A stretch of 62,882 nt of DNA from Planctomycetota bacterium (GTDB taxonomy: Bacteria > Planctomycetota > UBA1135 > GCA-002686595): the NCBI GenBank assembly GCA_016779225.1, contig JADHNZ010000014.1, forward strand, positions 1 through 62,882, written 5' to 3'. Both the position numbers and the translations under genes were made by a program. Position 1 is the stretch's first letter, and every line of letters begins with the position of its first letter. Positions 1-7,897 of the stretch are shown here, in pieces. The notes beneath the pieces were generated by a model. It saw nothing but the letters and a program-made list of their open reading frames with translations. It ran no database searches and was not told the origin of the DNA.

Positions 1-19
1 CGGACGACCCCGCGCCGCC

Positions 20-220
20 ATGAACTTCTTCTGCCGCATCCTCGGGCACACCTGGACCCACCGCACCGAGGACCCGAAGGTCTCCTGGAACACCGGCAAG
101 GACCTGGTCCAGCTCCACCCCACGGCCTCCGGCGAGATCCGCCTCTACCTGCAGTGCCACCGCTGCGGCGAGCGCAAGGACAACCCGACCCGTGAGGAGC
201 TCAAGGCTGTCAACAACTGA
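20..220 (+). CDS. Small zinc-ribbon-like protein, hypothetical
   Basis: A 66-residue protein. It has a Cys near the N-terminus (C5), a GHTW motif at about residues 9-12 and a CHRCGE motif at about residues 46-51. This suggests a small metal-binding fold using the CxxC pair. No signal peptide or membrane segment is seen. The ATG at 20 is the only plausible start in the window. It lies upstream of another small ORF on the same strand. Function is unknown; the zinc-binding idea is inference from the Cys/His spacing only. Confidence 0.6.
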   Translation: MNFFCRILGHTWTHRTEDPKVSWNTGKDLVQLHPTASGEIRLYLQCHRCGERKDNPTREELKAVNN

Positions 221-331
221 CCGGCACCCTGAGCCCGCCCGCGGCGGTCCCGGAATGGGGCACCGCCCGGGGCCCCCGGATGGGAGGGCAGCCGCGGCCC
301 CCCTCCTGCCGATGAGTCCTGATGCTCGCCC

Positions 332-664
332 ATGGAGTTCCTCAAGTACATCGTGATCCTGGCGACGGCCCCCATCTGGATGCCGTTCGCGAAGGAGCTC
401 TGGGGAGAGTTCCTGCTGGCCATGCGCGCCGACGGAGGCCTGCTCAAGGCGCCCCCGGGCCCGGTGGAGCGCAAGCGCCTCCAGGAGGAGCTGAAGGGCG
501 AGGAGCTGCGCGTCGTCCACATCCGCAAGGAGGACCGGCGCTTCCGTCGGCCCGAGGAGACCGCACGCGCCCTGCAGGGGGTCGGCCCTCAGACGGGCAT
601 CGTTGCCCGACCCTTCCGGAACCGCAGCAAGCGCAGCTTCCAGGGTCGCCCCATGCGGGGATAG
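332..664 (+). CDS. Small hypothetical protein with N-terminal hydrophobic segment
   Basis: A 110-residue protein. A hydrophobic stretch (residues about 4-18, including YIVILATAPIW) looks like a membrane anchor or uncleaved signal. The rest is highly basic and charged, with many Arg and Lys toward the C-terminus. The gene is between the small CxxC protein and the aminotransferase on the same strand. I do not recognise a family. Overlapping ORFs in other frames have poorer amino-acid composition for this genome. Confidence 0.5.
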   Translation: MEFLKYIVILATAPIWMPFAKELWGEFLLAMRADGGLLKAPPGPVERKRLQEELKGEELRVVHIRKEDRRFRRPEETARALQGVGPQTGIVARPFRNRSKRSFQGRPMRG

Positions 665-781
665 GCGAGCGCGCGCGCGTCCCCACTCCGCGGTCGGCCG
701 AGCCGCGCGGACAGCTTCGAAGGGGCCGCGCCGGGCGCGGACGGCCACCCTCCCCTGCTGGCTTCCCGCCTGCCGGGCATC

Positions 782-787
782 CATAGT
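782..787 (+). promoter_or_regulatory. Candidate -10 hexamer 6 nt before the aminotransferase ATG
   Basis: CATAGT at 782-787 resembles a -10 element and is followed by exactly 6 nt and the ATG at 794. The same 6-nt spacing occurs at four other genes in the window (starts at 16131, 19986, 56234 and 57394), suggesting a leaderless transcript. No convincing -35 is seen. Confidence 0.4.
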
Positions 788-793
788 GGCGCA

Positions 794-2056
794 ATGCCGC
801 GCCGAAGAGACCTGCTACGGAGCGCCCCGGTCGCCGCGGCCCTGGGAGCAGGGGCCTGCCTCGCTCCGCGGGGCGAGCTTCCGCGGCGACCGCGCGACCC
901 TGAGGACGAAGAGGCCTGGACCGCCCTCGCCCACACCTTCGCAGCCGATCGGTCCATCACCTACCTCAACAACGGCGGCGTGAGCATCCCACCGCGCTCC
1001 GTGCAGGAGGCGCACCTCGAGGGCATCCGCGCAGCGGACGGCGCGCCGGCCCAGATCCTGTGGAGCGACCAGGAGCGCGGGAAGGCCGAGGTGCGTGCGC
1101 GTCTGGCGCGGCTCGCGGGCTGCCGGTCCGAGGATGTGGCGCTGGTGCGCAACGCCTCGGAGGGCCTCGAGCTGCTGCAGCTGGGGATCGACCTCGAGGC
1201 TGGAGACGAGGTCGTCCACGCGGACCAGGACTACCCCCGGATGCGCGCCGCCTGGCGCCAGCGCGAGCGGCGCGAGGGCATCCGCCGACGCGTCGTGCGC
1301 CTGCCGGGCCCGGAGGAGGGGGACGACGCCGTCGTGGAGGCCTACCGCGCCGCCCTGGGGCCGCGCACCCGCGTGGTGTTCGTGAGCCAGGTCGTCAACC
1401 TCACCGGCCGCCTCCTGCCCGTCGCGCGCCTAGCGGCGCTCGCACGGGACCACGGCGCCCTGTGCATCGTGGATGGAGCCCACGGGCTCGGGCACTTTCC
1501 CTTCGACCTCGACGCGCTCGGAGTGGACCTCTACGCCACGAGCCTGCACAAGTGGGTGCACGCGCCCACGGGAACGGGGATGCTGATGGTCCGCGGAGAG
1601 GCGCGCGAGCGCATCTGGCCGCTGCTCGCCGCAGACGAAGCCCTCGACGGCGAGGCCGCACGCTACGAGCAGCTGGGCACCCATCCGGTGGCGCCGTTCC
1701 TGGCCGTGCTGCCCGCACTGGACCTGCTCGAGCACATCGGCCTCGAGAGCAAGGCCGCGCGCCTCGAGGTCCTGCGTGACCGCTGGCTGGACCCGCTGCT
1801 CGAGGACCCTCGCGTGCGCCTGATGGCGCCGCGGGACCGCACGGTGGGGATCGCCACGATCCAGATCGAGGGAGCCAGCCCGCAGGAGCTCCACCGCCAC
1901 CTGTGGGGCCGGCACCGCATCCGCACCTCCCCCATCGCCACCGATGAGGTCCAAGGGGTCCGCGTGTCGCCTGGCCTGCACACCCTGCCCGAGGAGCTCG
2001 AGCGGCTGGTCGCCGTTCTGCAAGGGGTCCTTGAGGAGGGCCTTCCCCCCGCGTGA
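794..2056 (+). CDS. Secreted class V aminotransferase-like PLP enzyme (isopenicillin N epimerase-like)
   Basis: A 420-residue fold-type I PLP protein. The N-terminus (PRRRDLLRSAP followed by an Ala-rich hydrophobic stretch and Cys at 22) looks like a twin-arginine or lipoprotein export signal. The class V pattern follows: a cofactor Asp-x-His (D228-GAH230) and the Schiff-base lysine K253 in SLHKW. These are the hallmarks of NifS/isopenicillin-epimerase-like enzymes, but the substrate cannot be read. Tat-exported PLP enzymes of this type occur in planctomycetes. The next gene starts within the stop codon (TGATG), so the two are probably co-transcribed. Cysteine desulfurase activity is unlikely because no catalytic Cys loop is evident. 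Confidence 0.85.
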   Translation: MPRRRDLLRSAPVAAALGAGACLAPRGELPRRPRDPEDEEAWTALAHTFAADRSITYLNNGGVSIPPRSVQEAHLEGIRAADGAPAQILWSDQERGKAEVRARLARLAGCRSEDVALVRNASEGLELLQLGIDLEAGDEVVHADQDYPRMRAAWRQRERREGIRRRVVRLPGPEEGDDAVVEAYRAALGPRTRVVFVSQVVNLTGRLLPVARLAALARDHGALCIVDGAHGLGHFPFDLDALGVDLYATSLHKWVHAPTGTGMLMVRGEARERIWPLLAADEALDGEAARYEQLGTHPVAPFLAVLPALDLLEHIGLESKAARLEVLRDRWLDPLLEDPRVRLMAPRDRTVGIATIQIEGASPQELHRHLWGRHRIRTSPIATDEVQGVRVSPGLHTLPEELERLVAVLQGVLEEGLPPA

Positions 2057-3141
2057 TGCGCATTGCCCTCGACCACCTGCCGGCCGTGACCCACGCGCCG
2101 GGCGTGGGCCGCTACGCGCGCGAGCTCGCCCGCGCTCTCGCCGCGCGGGAGGACTGCCCCGAGCTCGTGCTGTCCGAGGTCGGGCCCGGGGAGCGCAGCC
2201 AGGTCCATCGCCTGCGCGGCCTCGAGCAGTGCACCCGGGTCAGCCGGGTCACGCGCGAGCGCTGGCTGCAGCTGCGCCACCGGGTCCTCGGGCGCGGCGT
2301 GGAGGCCGCCCTGCCCGCCGTGGATCTCTTCCACCGCACCCGCCCCCTGCTCCCCGCGCTGGGGCGCGTGCCCATGACCCTGCCGATCGCCGACCTGCCG
2401 GCGCCCGGCTCGCCTGAGGAGGACGCCCTGCGCCGCGCGGCGCAGCGCGCGCACGGGGTCGTGGTGTTCGCCGAGCGCCTGCGCCCTGTCCTGGCCGACC
2501 GGCTCGGACTGGACGAGGCCCGCGTGCACTGGACCCCGGTCGGGAGCGAACACTTCGAGCGCGAGCGCCGGACCGAGCGCGCGCCCGTTGCGGGCCCGCC
2601 GACCGTGCTCGTCCTCGGGGCCGTCCGCAGGGCACGCCGCCCGGAGCTTGTGCTCGCCGCGCTCGAGCGCCTGAGGCGCTCCGTCCCGGAGGCGCGGCTG
2701 CGGCTGTTCGGACGGGAGGGGGACTGCGCAGGCTCATTCCGCGAGCAGCTCGCCCGAAGTCCCGCCTGCGACGCGGTCGAGTGGCACGCGGGCGAGGTCG
2801 AGGACGAGCTGCCCGAGGCCCTGGCCGCCGCCGATGTCCTGCTGCACCTCGCTGAGGCGGAGAGCTCCCCCGTGACCCCCCTCGAGGCCTTGGCGGCCGG
2901 CGCCGCCGTGGTGGCGGAGCGGCTGCCGGCCTTCGAGGAGGCCCTGGGCACCCACGCCCTGTGGACGGACCCTGACCCGGCGGAGATCGCGACCCGGCTC
3001 GAGGTGGCCCTCTCCACCTCACGCGAGCCGGAGGCCCGCACGGCGCGCCGCACCCATGCGGCCTCGTTCACCTGGGACCGCTGCGCGCAGGCGACCCTGG
3101 CGGCCTGGCGCGGCGCCCTGGCAGCGGGGCCCCCGCGGTGA
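2056..3141 (+). CDS. Glycosyltransferase, family 4-like (GT-B fold)
   Basis: About 361 residues from the ATG at 2056, which overlaps the upstream stop by one base; a GTG at 2053 is an alternative. The N-terminal half has the glycine loop (APGVGRYARELARAL) of sugar transferases acting on nucleotide-sugar donors. The C-terminal half has the GT4 pattern: a Rossmann strand (VLVLGAVRRARRPELVL), a DVLLHLAEAESSPVTPLEAL donor-binding stretch with the E-x7-E type motif, and a following GAAVVAERLP loop. No membrane segments are seen, so it is probably cytoplasmic or peripheral. Donor and acceptor are unknown. The partner aminotransferase might modify a sugar, but this is weak inference. Confidence 0.85.
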   Translation: MRIALDHLPAVTHAPGVGRYARELARALAAREDCPELVLSEVGPGERSQVHRLRGLEQCTRVSRVTRERWLQLRHRVLGRGVEAALPAVDLFHRTRPLLPALGRVPMTLPIADLPAPGSPEEDALRRAAQRAHGVVVFAERLRPVLADRLGLDEARVHWTPVGSEHFERERRTERAPVAGPPTVLVLGAVRRARRPELVLAALERLRRSVPEARLRLFGREGDCAGSFREQLARSPACDAVEWHAGEVEDELPEALAAADVLLHLAEAESSPVTPLEALAAGAAVVAERLPAFEEALGTHALWTDPDPAEIATRLEVALSTSREPEARTARRTHAASFTWDRCAQATLAAWRGALAAGPPR

Positions 3142-3344
3142 GCCCTGCTTGGACTGGGCCGGACTCAGCTGGGCCGCTCTCGAGCTGGCCTGCGCTTGCC
3201 GAGGCTCACGCCGACGCGGGTGGCTCGTGATGCGCGCGCTCGGCGCCTCGGGCATCCCCTGCTCGGGGCGGAGAGCGCAGCGGGAGCTCGCTGATGGAAA
3301 CGGAGCGGCGGGACCTGGCCCTGGGGAGGCCGCGCGACGGAGCC

Positions 3345-3350
3345 TATGAT
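3345..3350 (+). promoter_or_regulatory. Candidate -10 element (TATGAT)
   Basis: TATGAT at 3345-3350 is a near-consensus -10 in an otherwise GC-rich 247-base gap. Transcription from it would begin near 3357, so the in-frame ATG at 3353 would not be on the mRNA and translation would begin at 3389. Confidence 0.5.
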
Positions 3351-3388
3351 CGATGCCTGCGGCGAGCGCCTACCCTCGCCACCATGCC

Positions 3389-3802
3389 ATGCTGAAGACC
3401 CTCCTCCCCCTCCTGCTGCTTGCCCTTGCCATGCCCCTGGTCTCTGGCCAGGACGATGACGAGACCCCGCTCACCCGCGCCATGGGCGTCCTCCAGGGCT
3501 CCACGCGCGCGCTGGGCAAGGTCGTGGAGGACCCCGCGCAGCGGGACGAGGCCCTGCGCCTCCTCGGCCTCATGGAGGAGGCGGCCCTGATCTCCGCCGG
3601 TCAGGCCGCTCCGACGCCGGACGGCATGGAGGGCACCGAGCTCGCCCTCTTCCAGGTGGGCTTCCGCCGCGCGTGCCTCTCCCTGGCTGACGCCATCCTC
3701 GAGGCGGAGGCGGCCTGCATCGCCGGAAACGCGGAGGGGCTCAAGGCCGCCTACGCGACGATCCTGCAGCGCAAGAAGGCGGGACACAACGCGTACAAGT
3801 GA
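3389..3802 (+). CDS. Secreted cytochrome c'/b562-like four-helix protein without heme cysteines
   Basis: 137 residues from the ATG at 3389. Residues 1-20 form a clear signal peptide (Leu/Ala-rich, then SGQDDD). The mature part is all-helical, with an early Met (TRAMGVLQGSTRALGK) and a C-terminal AGHNAYK. In cytochromes c'/c556 this end reads CxxCHxxYR/K. Here the two Cys positions are Lys and Gly (KKAGH), while the His and the Tyr-Lys remain. Cytochrome b562 binds heme non-covalently through an N-terminal Met and this C-terminal His, so a b562-type protein is possible. The next gene, a membrane cytochrome c, overlaps by 4 bp. A longer start at 3353 is unlikely because of the -10 at 3345. Confidence 0.65.
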   Translation: MLKTLLPLLLLALAMPLVSGQDDDETPLTRAMGVLQGSTRALGKVVEDPAQRDEALRLLGLMEEAALISAGQAAPTPDGMEGTELALFQVGFRRACLSLADAILEAEAACIAGNAEGLKAAYATILQRKKAGHNAYK

Positions 3803-4911
3803 CCGGTCTTGGACGAGTCCTGACCGCGGCGGCCCTGGCCGCCGCTGCGACCTGCGGCTCCGCCGCGGCAACACCCGGCGTGTCCACGCCGGGTGCGCGG
3901 TCACTCCACCGAGAGCCGCTGAGCTCGGGAGCAGAGCTGCCTGCGCCCCTCGCTCCTGGTCGGCTCCGTGACGGTTCCCCCGCCGGGCCCGCGGACGAGG
4001 CGCGCGAGGTGGCCAGGCTGCTGGCCGTGCGCTGCGCGCGCTGCCACGGTGCAGGCTCGGAGGACCGCAAGGCCCTGCGCGACTGGGACCAGGCCCACGA
4101 CCTCGCCGCCACGGTGGCCGAGGGACTCCTGGTCGCCCCTGGCGAGCCCCTGGACTCGGACCTCTTCCTGGTCTGCGACGACGGCGACATGCCGCCCGAG
4201 GGCGAGCCCGAGGAGGCCCTCACGGCCGAGGAGCTCGCGCTCCTCGAGCGCTGGATCGCAGCCGGCGCGCCCCTTCCGCAGGCGCCGCCCGAGGAGGGTG
4301 CCCAGCAGGACTCATCCGTACCCCTGCCCGAGGCCACGGACCCCGGCGAGGTGAACGAGGCCCGAGAGCCTGCGGAGGCGGGTGATGCGCAGGCGGCCAG
4401 CGTCCGTCCAGAGCCTGCTCTCGACGCAGGCGCGGCCGACGCAGCAAGCCCGGCACCCCGCCGCCATCGGGGCGCGCAGGACTGGCTGGCCTTCGCCGGG
4501 CGCTGGCACATCCTGATCCTGCACTTCCCCGTGGTCCTGCTCGTGCTGGCCAGCGCGGGCGCCCTGCGGCGTGGAGGGCCGGGCCCACTCACGCGCCTCC
4601 ACCTCGCGCTCGCCGCTCCGGCCAGCGTCGTGACGGCGGCGACGGGATGGCTCCTCGGCCAGTCCACCTCCGGCGACTTCGAGCTGCACCGCTGGCTGGG
4701 GGTCGCGACTGCGGCCCTCACGCTCCTGACCCTGCTGGCGGTCAGGCAGGCCGCGGCCGTGGAGGAAGCCGGCGGGAGCTCGCTGTCGCGCCTCGCCCGG
4801 GCCTGGCGCCTGCTGCTCGTGATCACCCTGTTCGTCATGCTCTCTGCGGCCCACGGCGGCGGCGAGCTGGTGCACGGTGAGGACTGGCTGCGCCTGCCCC
4901 TCGACTCCTGA
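3799..4911 (+). CDS. Membrane protein with planctomycete-type cytochrome c domain (CxxCH)
   Basis: A 370-residue protein starting at GTG 3799, overlapping the upstream stop (GTGA). A signal peptide spans residues 1-25. One heme c site, C79-A-R-C82-H83, is followed by a DGDMPPEGE stretch with a candidate axial Met131. This resembles the single-heme domain common in planctomycete secreted proteins. An acidic, Ala/Pro-rich linker (about 160-225) leads to a C-terminal membrane domain with about four helices, beginning WHILILHFPVVLLVL. Likely role: a membrane-anchored periplasmic electron carrier or sensor. Heme attachment would need the System II proteins encoded at 48890-52240. Pairing with the b562-like gene suggests the two products work together. 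Confidence 0.75.
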   Translation: MTGLGRVLTAAALAAAATCGSAAATPGVSTPGARSLHREPLSSGAELPAPLAPGRLRDGSPAGPADEAREVARLLAVRCARCHGAGSEDRKALRDWDQAHDLAATVAEGLLVAPGEPLDSDLFLVCDDGDMPPEGEPEEALTAEELALLERWIAAGAPLPQAPPEEGAQQDSSVPLPEATDPGEVNEAREPAEAGDAQAASVRPEPALDAGAADAASPAPRRHRGAQDWLAFAGRWHILILHFPVVLLVLASAGALRRGGPGPLTRLHLALAAPASVVTAATGWLLGQSTSGDFELHRWLGVATAALTLLTLLAVRQAAAVEEAGGSSLSRLARAWRLLLVITLFVMLSAAHGGGELVHGEDWLRLPLDS

Positions 4912-4916
4912 GCCCC

Positions 4917-5336
4917 ATGAGCCTGCCGCCCTTCCACCTCGCCATTCCGGTCGAGGACCTGGCACCCGCGCGAGCCTTCTACGAGCAGCTCCTCGGCTGC
5001 GGCATCGGGCGCGAGTCCGCCCTGTGGGTGGACCTCGACCTGCACGGGCACCAGGTGGTGCTCCACCAGGTCGAGGGAGCCCGCGCCCTCGCCGGCCACA
5101 ACCCCGTGGACGGCGACGGGGTGCCGGTCCCCCACTTCGGCCTGGTCCTCCCCCTCGAGGAGTGGCGCGCCCTAGCCACACGCCTCGAGGGCCACGGGGT
5201 CGAGTTCGTGATCCCCCCGCGCGTGCGCTTCGAGGGCCAGGCAGGCGAGCAGCACACCATGTTCCTGCGCGACCCCTCCGGGAATGCCCTCGAGTTCAAG
5301 GCGTTCCGCGACCCGGCCCAGCTCTTCGCGCGCTGA
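4917..5336 (+). CDS. VOC-family (glyoxalase/dioxygenase fold) protein
   Basis: 139 residues with two beta-alpha-beta-beta-beta units typical of the vicinal oxygen chelate fold. The N-terminal unit begins FHLAIPVEDLAPARAFYEQL and the second ends LRDPSGNALEFKAF. Likely metal ligands are H7, H73 and E126, which sit at the usual positions. The gene starts 5 bp after the upstream stop and is followed by a terminator-like hairpin at 5343-5372. The substrate is unknown. The family includes glyoxalase I, dioxygenases and fosfomycin-resistance proteins; nothing here selects among them. It is probably cytoplasmic, as no signal peptide is present. Confidence 0.85.
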   Translation: MSLPPFHLAIPVEDLAPARAFYEQLLGCGIGRESALWVDLDLHGHQVVLHQVEGARALAGHNPVDGDGVPVPHFGLVLPLEEWRALATRLEGHGVEFVIPPRVRFEGQAGEQHTMFLRDPSGNALEFKAFRDPAQLFAR

Positions 5337-5342
5337 GCGTGC

Positions 5343-5372
5343 CCCAGGGGGCGGGCGGAGCCCCGCCCTGGG
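5343..5372 (+). terminator. Terminator-like hairpin after the VOC gene
   Basis: CCCAGGG-(GG)-CGGG pairs with CCCG-CCCTGGG across a short loop, with a 2-nt bulge. It begins 6 nt after the stop codon at 5336. No T-tract follows, only a C-run, so intrinsic termination is not certain. Confidence 0.45.
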
Positions 5373-5486
5373 ACACCCCCCCCAGATCCGGGTCCGGCAT
5401 GCGCCCCAGCCGGCGAGGGCTCCAGGGACCGCCAGCGCCGGTCGAAGCTCTGGCCAGGGTCCTCGGGGCCCCGATGGAGAGAGCGA

Positions 5487-6338
5487 ATGACGGTCGAAAC
5501 CCTGAAGAGCCTCGTGACGGACATGCGCTCGCTTGCGCCGTTCCCCCATGTGGCGACGACAGTCCTCACCCTGGCGTCCCAGCCGGGGGTCGTGCCGGAG
5601 CAGCTCATCGCGGTCATCCAGACCGACCCGGGCCTGACGGCCAAGGTCCTCAAGCTCTGCAACAGCGCCTACTACGGCTTCCAGCGCGAGATCGCGTCCC
5701 TCGAGGAGGCTGGCAACATGGTGGGCGTCCGCACGCTGACGAACCTGGTGCTCACCTCGTGCAGCTCGCGCTACTTCCAGGAGCAGTCCGCCGCGAGTGA
5801 GGACGCCTGGCAGGGCTCCGTCGCAACGGCGGTCGCCAGCCGCATGGTGGCCCAGGTCGTGGGCCGGGTCGAACCCGAGCGGGCCTACACCTCGGGCCTG
5901 CTGCTGAATGTCGGCGAGCTCGTCCTCGCGCAGCTGGGCGACGAGGAGCGTGAGCGCGTGGAGGCCGAGGTCGAGGCCGGCCGCTCACGCGTCCAGGCCG
6001 AGCGGGTGATCCTGGGCATGTCCCACGCCGAGGTGGGCGCTCGCCTGGTGACGCGCTGGATGCTGCCGGAGGTGCTGACGGACACGATCCGCCACCACCA
6101 CGCCCCGGAGCGAGCCGAGCGCAACCCGCTCCTGACCGCCACCGTGCACCTGGGCGAGGCCCTGGCCGAGAGCCTGGCCGGGGAGGACGAGGCCTCGGCA
6201 GCCGAGTCGTTCGGGGCGCGCTACGGCGTCTGCGACGCGGCGTGGGAGCTGACGGAGCTCCTGCCCCATGTGCTGCTCGAGCTGCGGCCTCGCCTGCAGA
6301 GCGAGCTCCTCGAGGCCCAGAGCGCCCTGGCGGCCTGA
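5487..6338 (+). CDS. HDOD domain protein
   Basis: 283 residues. The N-terminal 200 residues follow the HDOD pattern: LAPFPHVATTVLTLAS, then IQTDPGLTAKVLKLCNSAYY, then a stretch around VGVRTLTNLVLT. HDOD proteins are helical, HD-like signalling or scaffolding proteins that usually lack the full catalytic HD site; many act in cyclic-dinucleotide or stress signalling. A later RHHHAPE motif (about residues 195-201) keeps a His cluster, so metal binding is possible. A purine-rich ribosome site (GGAGAGAG) precedes the ATG. No output domain is fused, and it is convergent with the mrfB-like gene. Confidence 0.85.
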   Translation: MTVETLKSLVTDMRSLAPFPHVATTVLTLASQPGVVPEQLIAVIQTDPGLTAKVLKLCNSAYYGFQREIASLEEAGNMVGVRTLTNLVLTSCSSRYFQEQSAASEDAWQGSVATAVASRMVAQVVGRVEPERAYTSGLLLNVGELVLAQLGDEERERVEAEVEAGRSRVQAERVILGMSHAEVGARLVTRWMLPEVLTDTIRHHHAPERAERNPLLTATVHLGEALAESLAGEDEASAAESFGARYGVCDAAWELTELLPHVLLELRPRLQSELLEAQSALAA

Positions 6339-6388
6339 GCGACGGCAGGCGCCGAGCGCGGGCTGGAGCCCGCCCTCCGCGGCCGGCG

Positions 6389-7888
6389 TCAGCGCGCGCC
6401 CAAGCGCCGCTCGAGGTCCGCGAGCCTGCGCTCGAGCCCGCGCACCCGCTCACCCGCTCGCTCGAGCCGAGCCCGTGCTCTGCTAAGGGCCGCAGCAGCC
6501 TGGCCCTCCTCGGACGCGCGCAGGGCGAGGCGCGCCCGCAGCAGCGCCGCCTCCACGGCATCACGCGCGGCGGGCTCCTCCGAAGGCTCGCCGAGGTCCC
6601 CCTCGCGCTCGAGGAGCTCGCGGGCTGCCGTCACCTGACCGCTGCGGGCGAGCCCGAGGGAGCGCAGGGCGAGCCAACGCCAGCGCAGGTCTTCCCTCGA
6701 GGGCGGCTCCGACGCCGCGAGTCCCGCGGCCTGCCCCGGCGCCCGACGCTCCAGCGCGGCCCTCGCGAGGGCCAGACGCCGCTGCTCCGAGCAGCCGGCA
6801 AGCTCCTCACCTCCCGCGCGCAGGCCGGCAAGCGAGCGCCCGGACGCCGCGAAGAGCGTCACGAGGGAGAGCACATCCTCAAGGTTGTGGCGGAACACAC
6901 CCTCCATGCGGTGCGCCCGACCCGCGAGGGAGTCGAACCACGCCTCGGGCGCCGCGGCCCCCGGCAGGTCGTCCACGCGCTGGTGACCGCAGAGCTCGCG
7001 CTCGAGGGTCTGCAGCCTGTGGTTCGGCAGGTCGTCGCCCACGAGGCGCCGGAGCGGGGCGAAGAGGTCCAGGTGCGGCCGCCCGTCGAAGGGCGAGGCG
7101 AGGCCGTGCACGCGCAGGCGGTCGAGGAGGCGATGCTGGTCGTAGGAGCGCCCGAAGAAGCTCACCACCGAGCCCGCTGCCGCGATGCGCTCGGCCACGG
7201 CGTGCAGGAAGGGCACCTCGGCCTCCGGGCCGGGCAGGTAGGCCTGCCAGACCTCGAAGCCGCCCCCGGGGAGGAAGCGGCCGAGCCCGACCATCCAGAC
7301 GAAGGTGCCCACCCCGCCCGAGAGACCGGTGGTCTCCGTATCGAGGAACACCGCGCCCTCGGCGCTCACCTGCGTCAGCGCCTTGTCTCCCGTCAGGAGC
7401 GGCCAGGTCGTCGGCTCCGCCGCGAAGGCCTCGTCCAGCCTGTAGCCGCCGTGGCGCGCGCCAGCGGGGAAGCGCTCGACCCGCGCCCACGCGGTCCCCG
7501 CCAGAGTCATGAACGGTTCCAGCCGCTCCGGAGGTCCTACGGTTCGCGGGCAGGCCTCGATGCGGTCCGCTGCCCCGCCAGCGCCTGCCGCTGCGCGGCG
7601 CGCGCTCCCGACCGAGACGGCATCCTGCTCCCGCCGGGCCTGCCCACGCCCCGCGAGCCTCGACCGCAGGCGCTCGAGCCGCATGGCGCGCGCGGGATCC
7701 GGCGTGCCAGGCTCCTCGCCCCTGCGCTCTTCCCCTGCGCTGCGCGCTTCCTCCCCGCTGCGCGAATCCTCAGCGCTCTGCGGCTCCGCGGCGCACTCAA
7801 GCGGCGCGCCTGCCCCCTGCGCCCCGTCTCGCGGCGTCTCCCTCCTGAGGCGCGCGAGGCGCGCGCGGGTCCCCTCCCGACGGCCCAT
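6389..7888 (-). CDS. mrfB: MrfB/YprB-like RNase H-fold exonuclease with long C-terminal helical domain
   Basis: 499 residues. Residues about 175-345 form a DEDD-type 3'-5' exonuclease fold: D183/E185 in FLDTETTG, D250 in GRSYDQHRLL, and H334/D338 in FRHNLEDVLSL. This matches the YprB (MrfB) family. In Bacillus subtilis MrfB is the exonuclease partner of the helicase MrfA in mitomycin C lesion repair. The first ~120 residues are low-complexity and charged. Residues 350-499 are helical, TPR-like or coiled coil, ending in Arg/Glu heptads (RARLERAGERVRGLERRL). It is 9 bp downstream of the mrfA-like gene on the same strand. The symbol rests on motif plus synteny, not on a search. Confidence 0.85.
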   Translation of the reverse strand: MGRREGTRARLARLRRETPRDGAQGAGAPLECAAEPQSAEDSRSGEEARSAGEERRGEEPGTPDPARAMRLERLRSRLAGRGQARREQDAVSVGSARRAAAGAGGAADRIEACPRTVGPPERLEPFMTLAGTAWARVERFPAGARHGGYRLDEAFAAEPTTWPLLTGDKALTQVSAEGAVFLDTETTGLSGGVGTFVWMVGLGRFLPGGGFEVWQAYLPGPEAEVPFLHAVAERIAAAGSVVSFFGRSYDQHRLLDRLRVHGLASPFDGRPHLDLFAPLRRLVGDDLPNHRLQTLERELCGHQRVDDLPGAAAPEAWFDSLAGRAHRMEGVFRHNLEDVLSLVTLFAASGRSLAGLRAGGEELAGCSEQRRLALARAALERRAPGQAAGLAASEPPSREDLRWRWLALRSLGLARSGQVTAARELLEREGDLGEPSEEPAARDAVEAALLRARLALRASEEGQAAAALSRARARLERAGERVRGLERRLADLERRLGAR

Positions 7889-7897
7889 GGTCTCCCG

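Noticed and set aside
3142..3388. Short + strand open frame (about 97 codons) between the glycosyltransferase and b562-like genes
   Set aside because: It starts inside the glycosyltransferase gene, has poor composition and overlaps the promoter at 3345.
3353..3802. Longer start (ATG 3353) for the b562-like protein
   Set aside because: The ATG directly follows the -10 hexamer TATGAT and would lie upstream of the transcript start; the ATG at 3389 begins a clean signal peptide.
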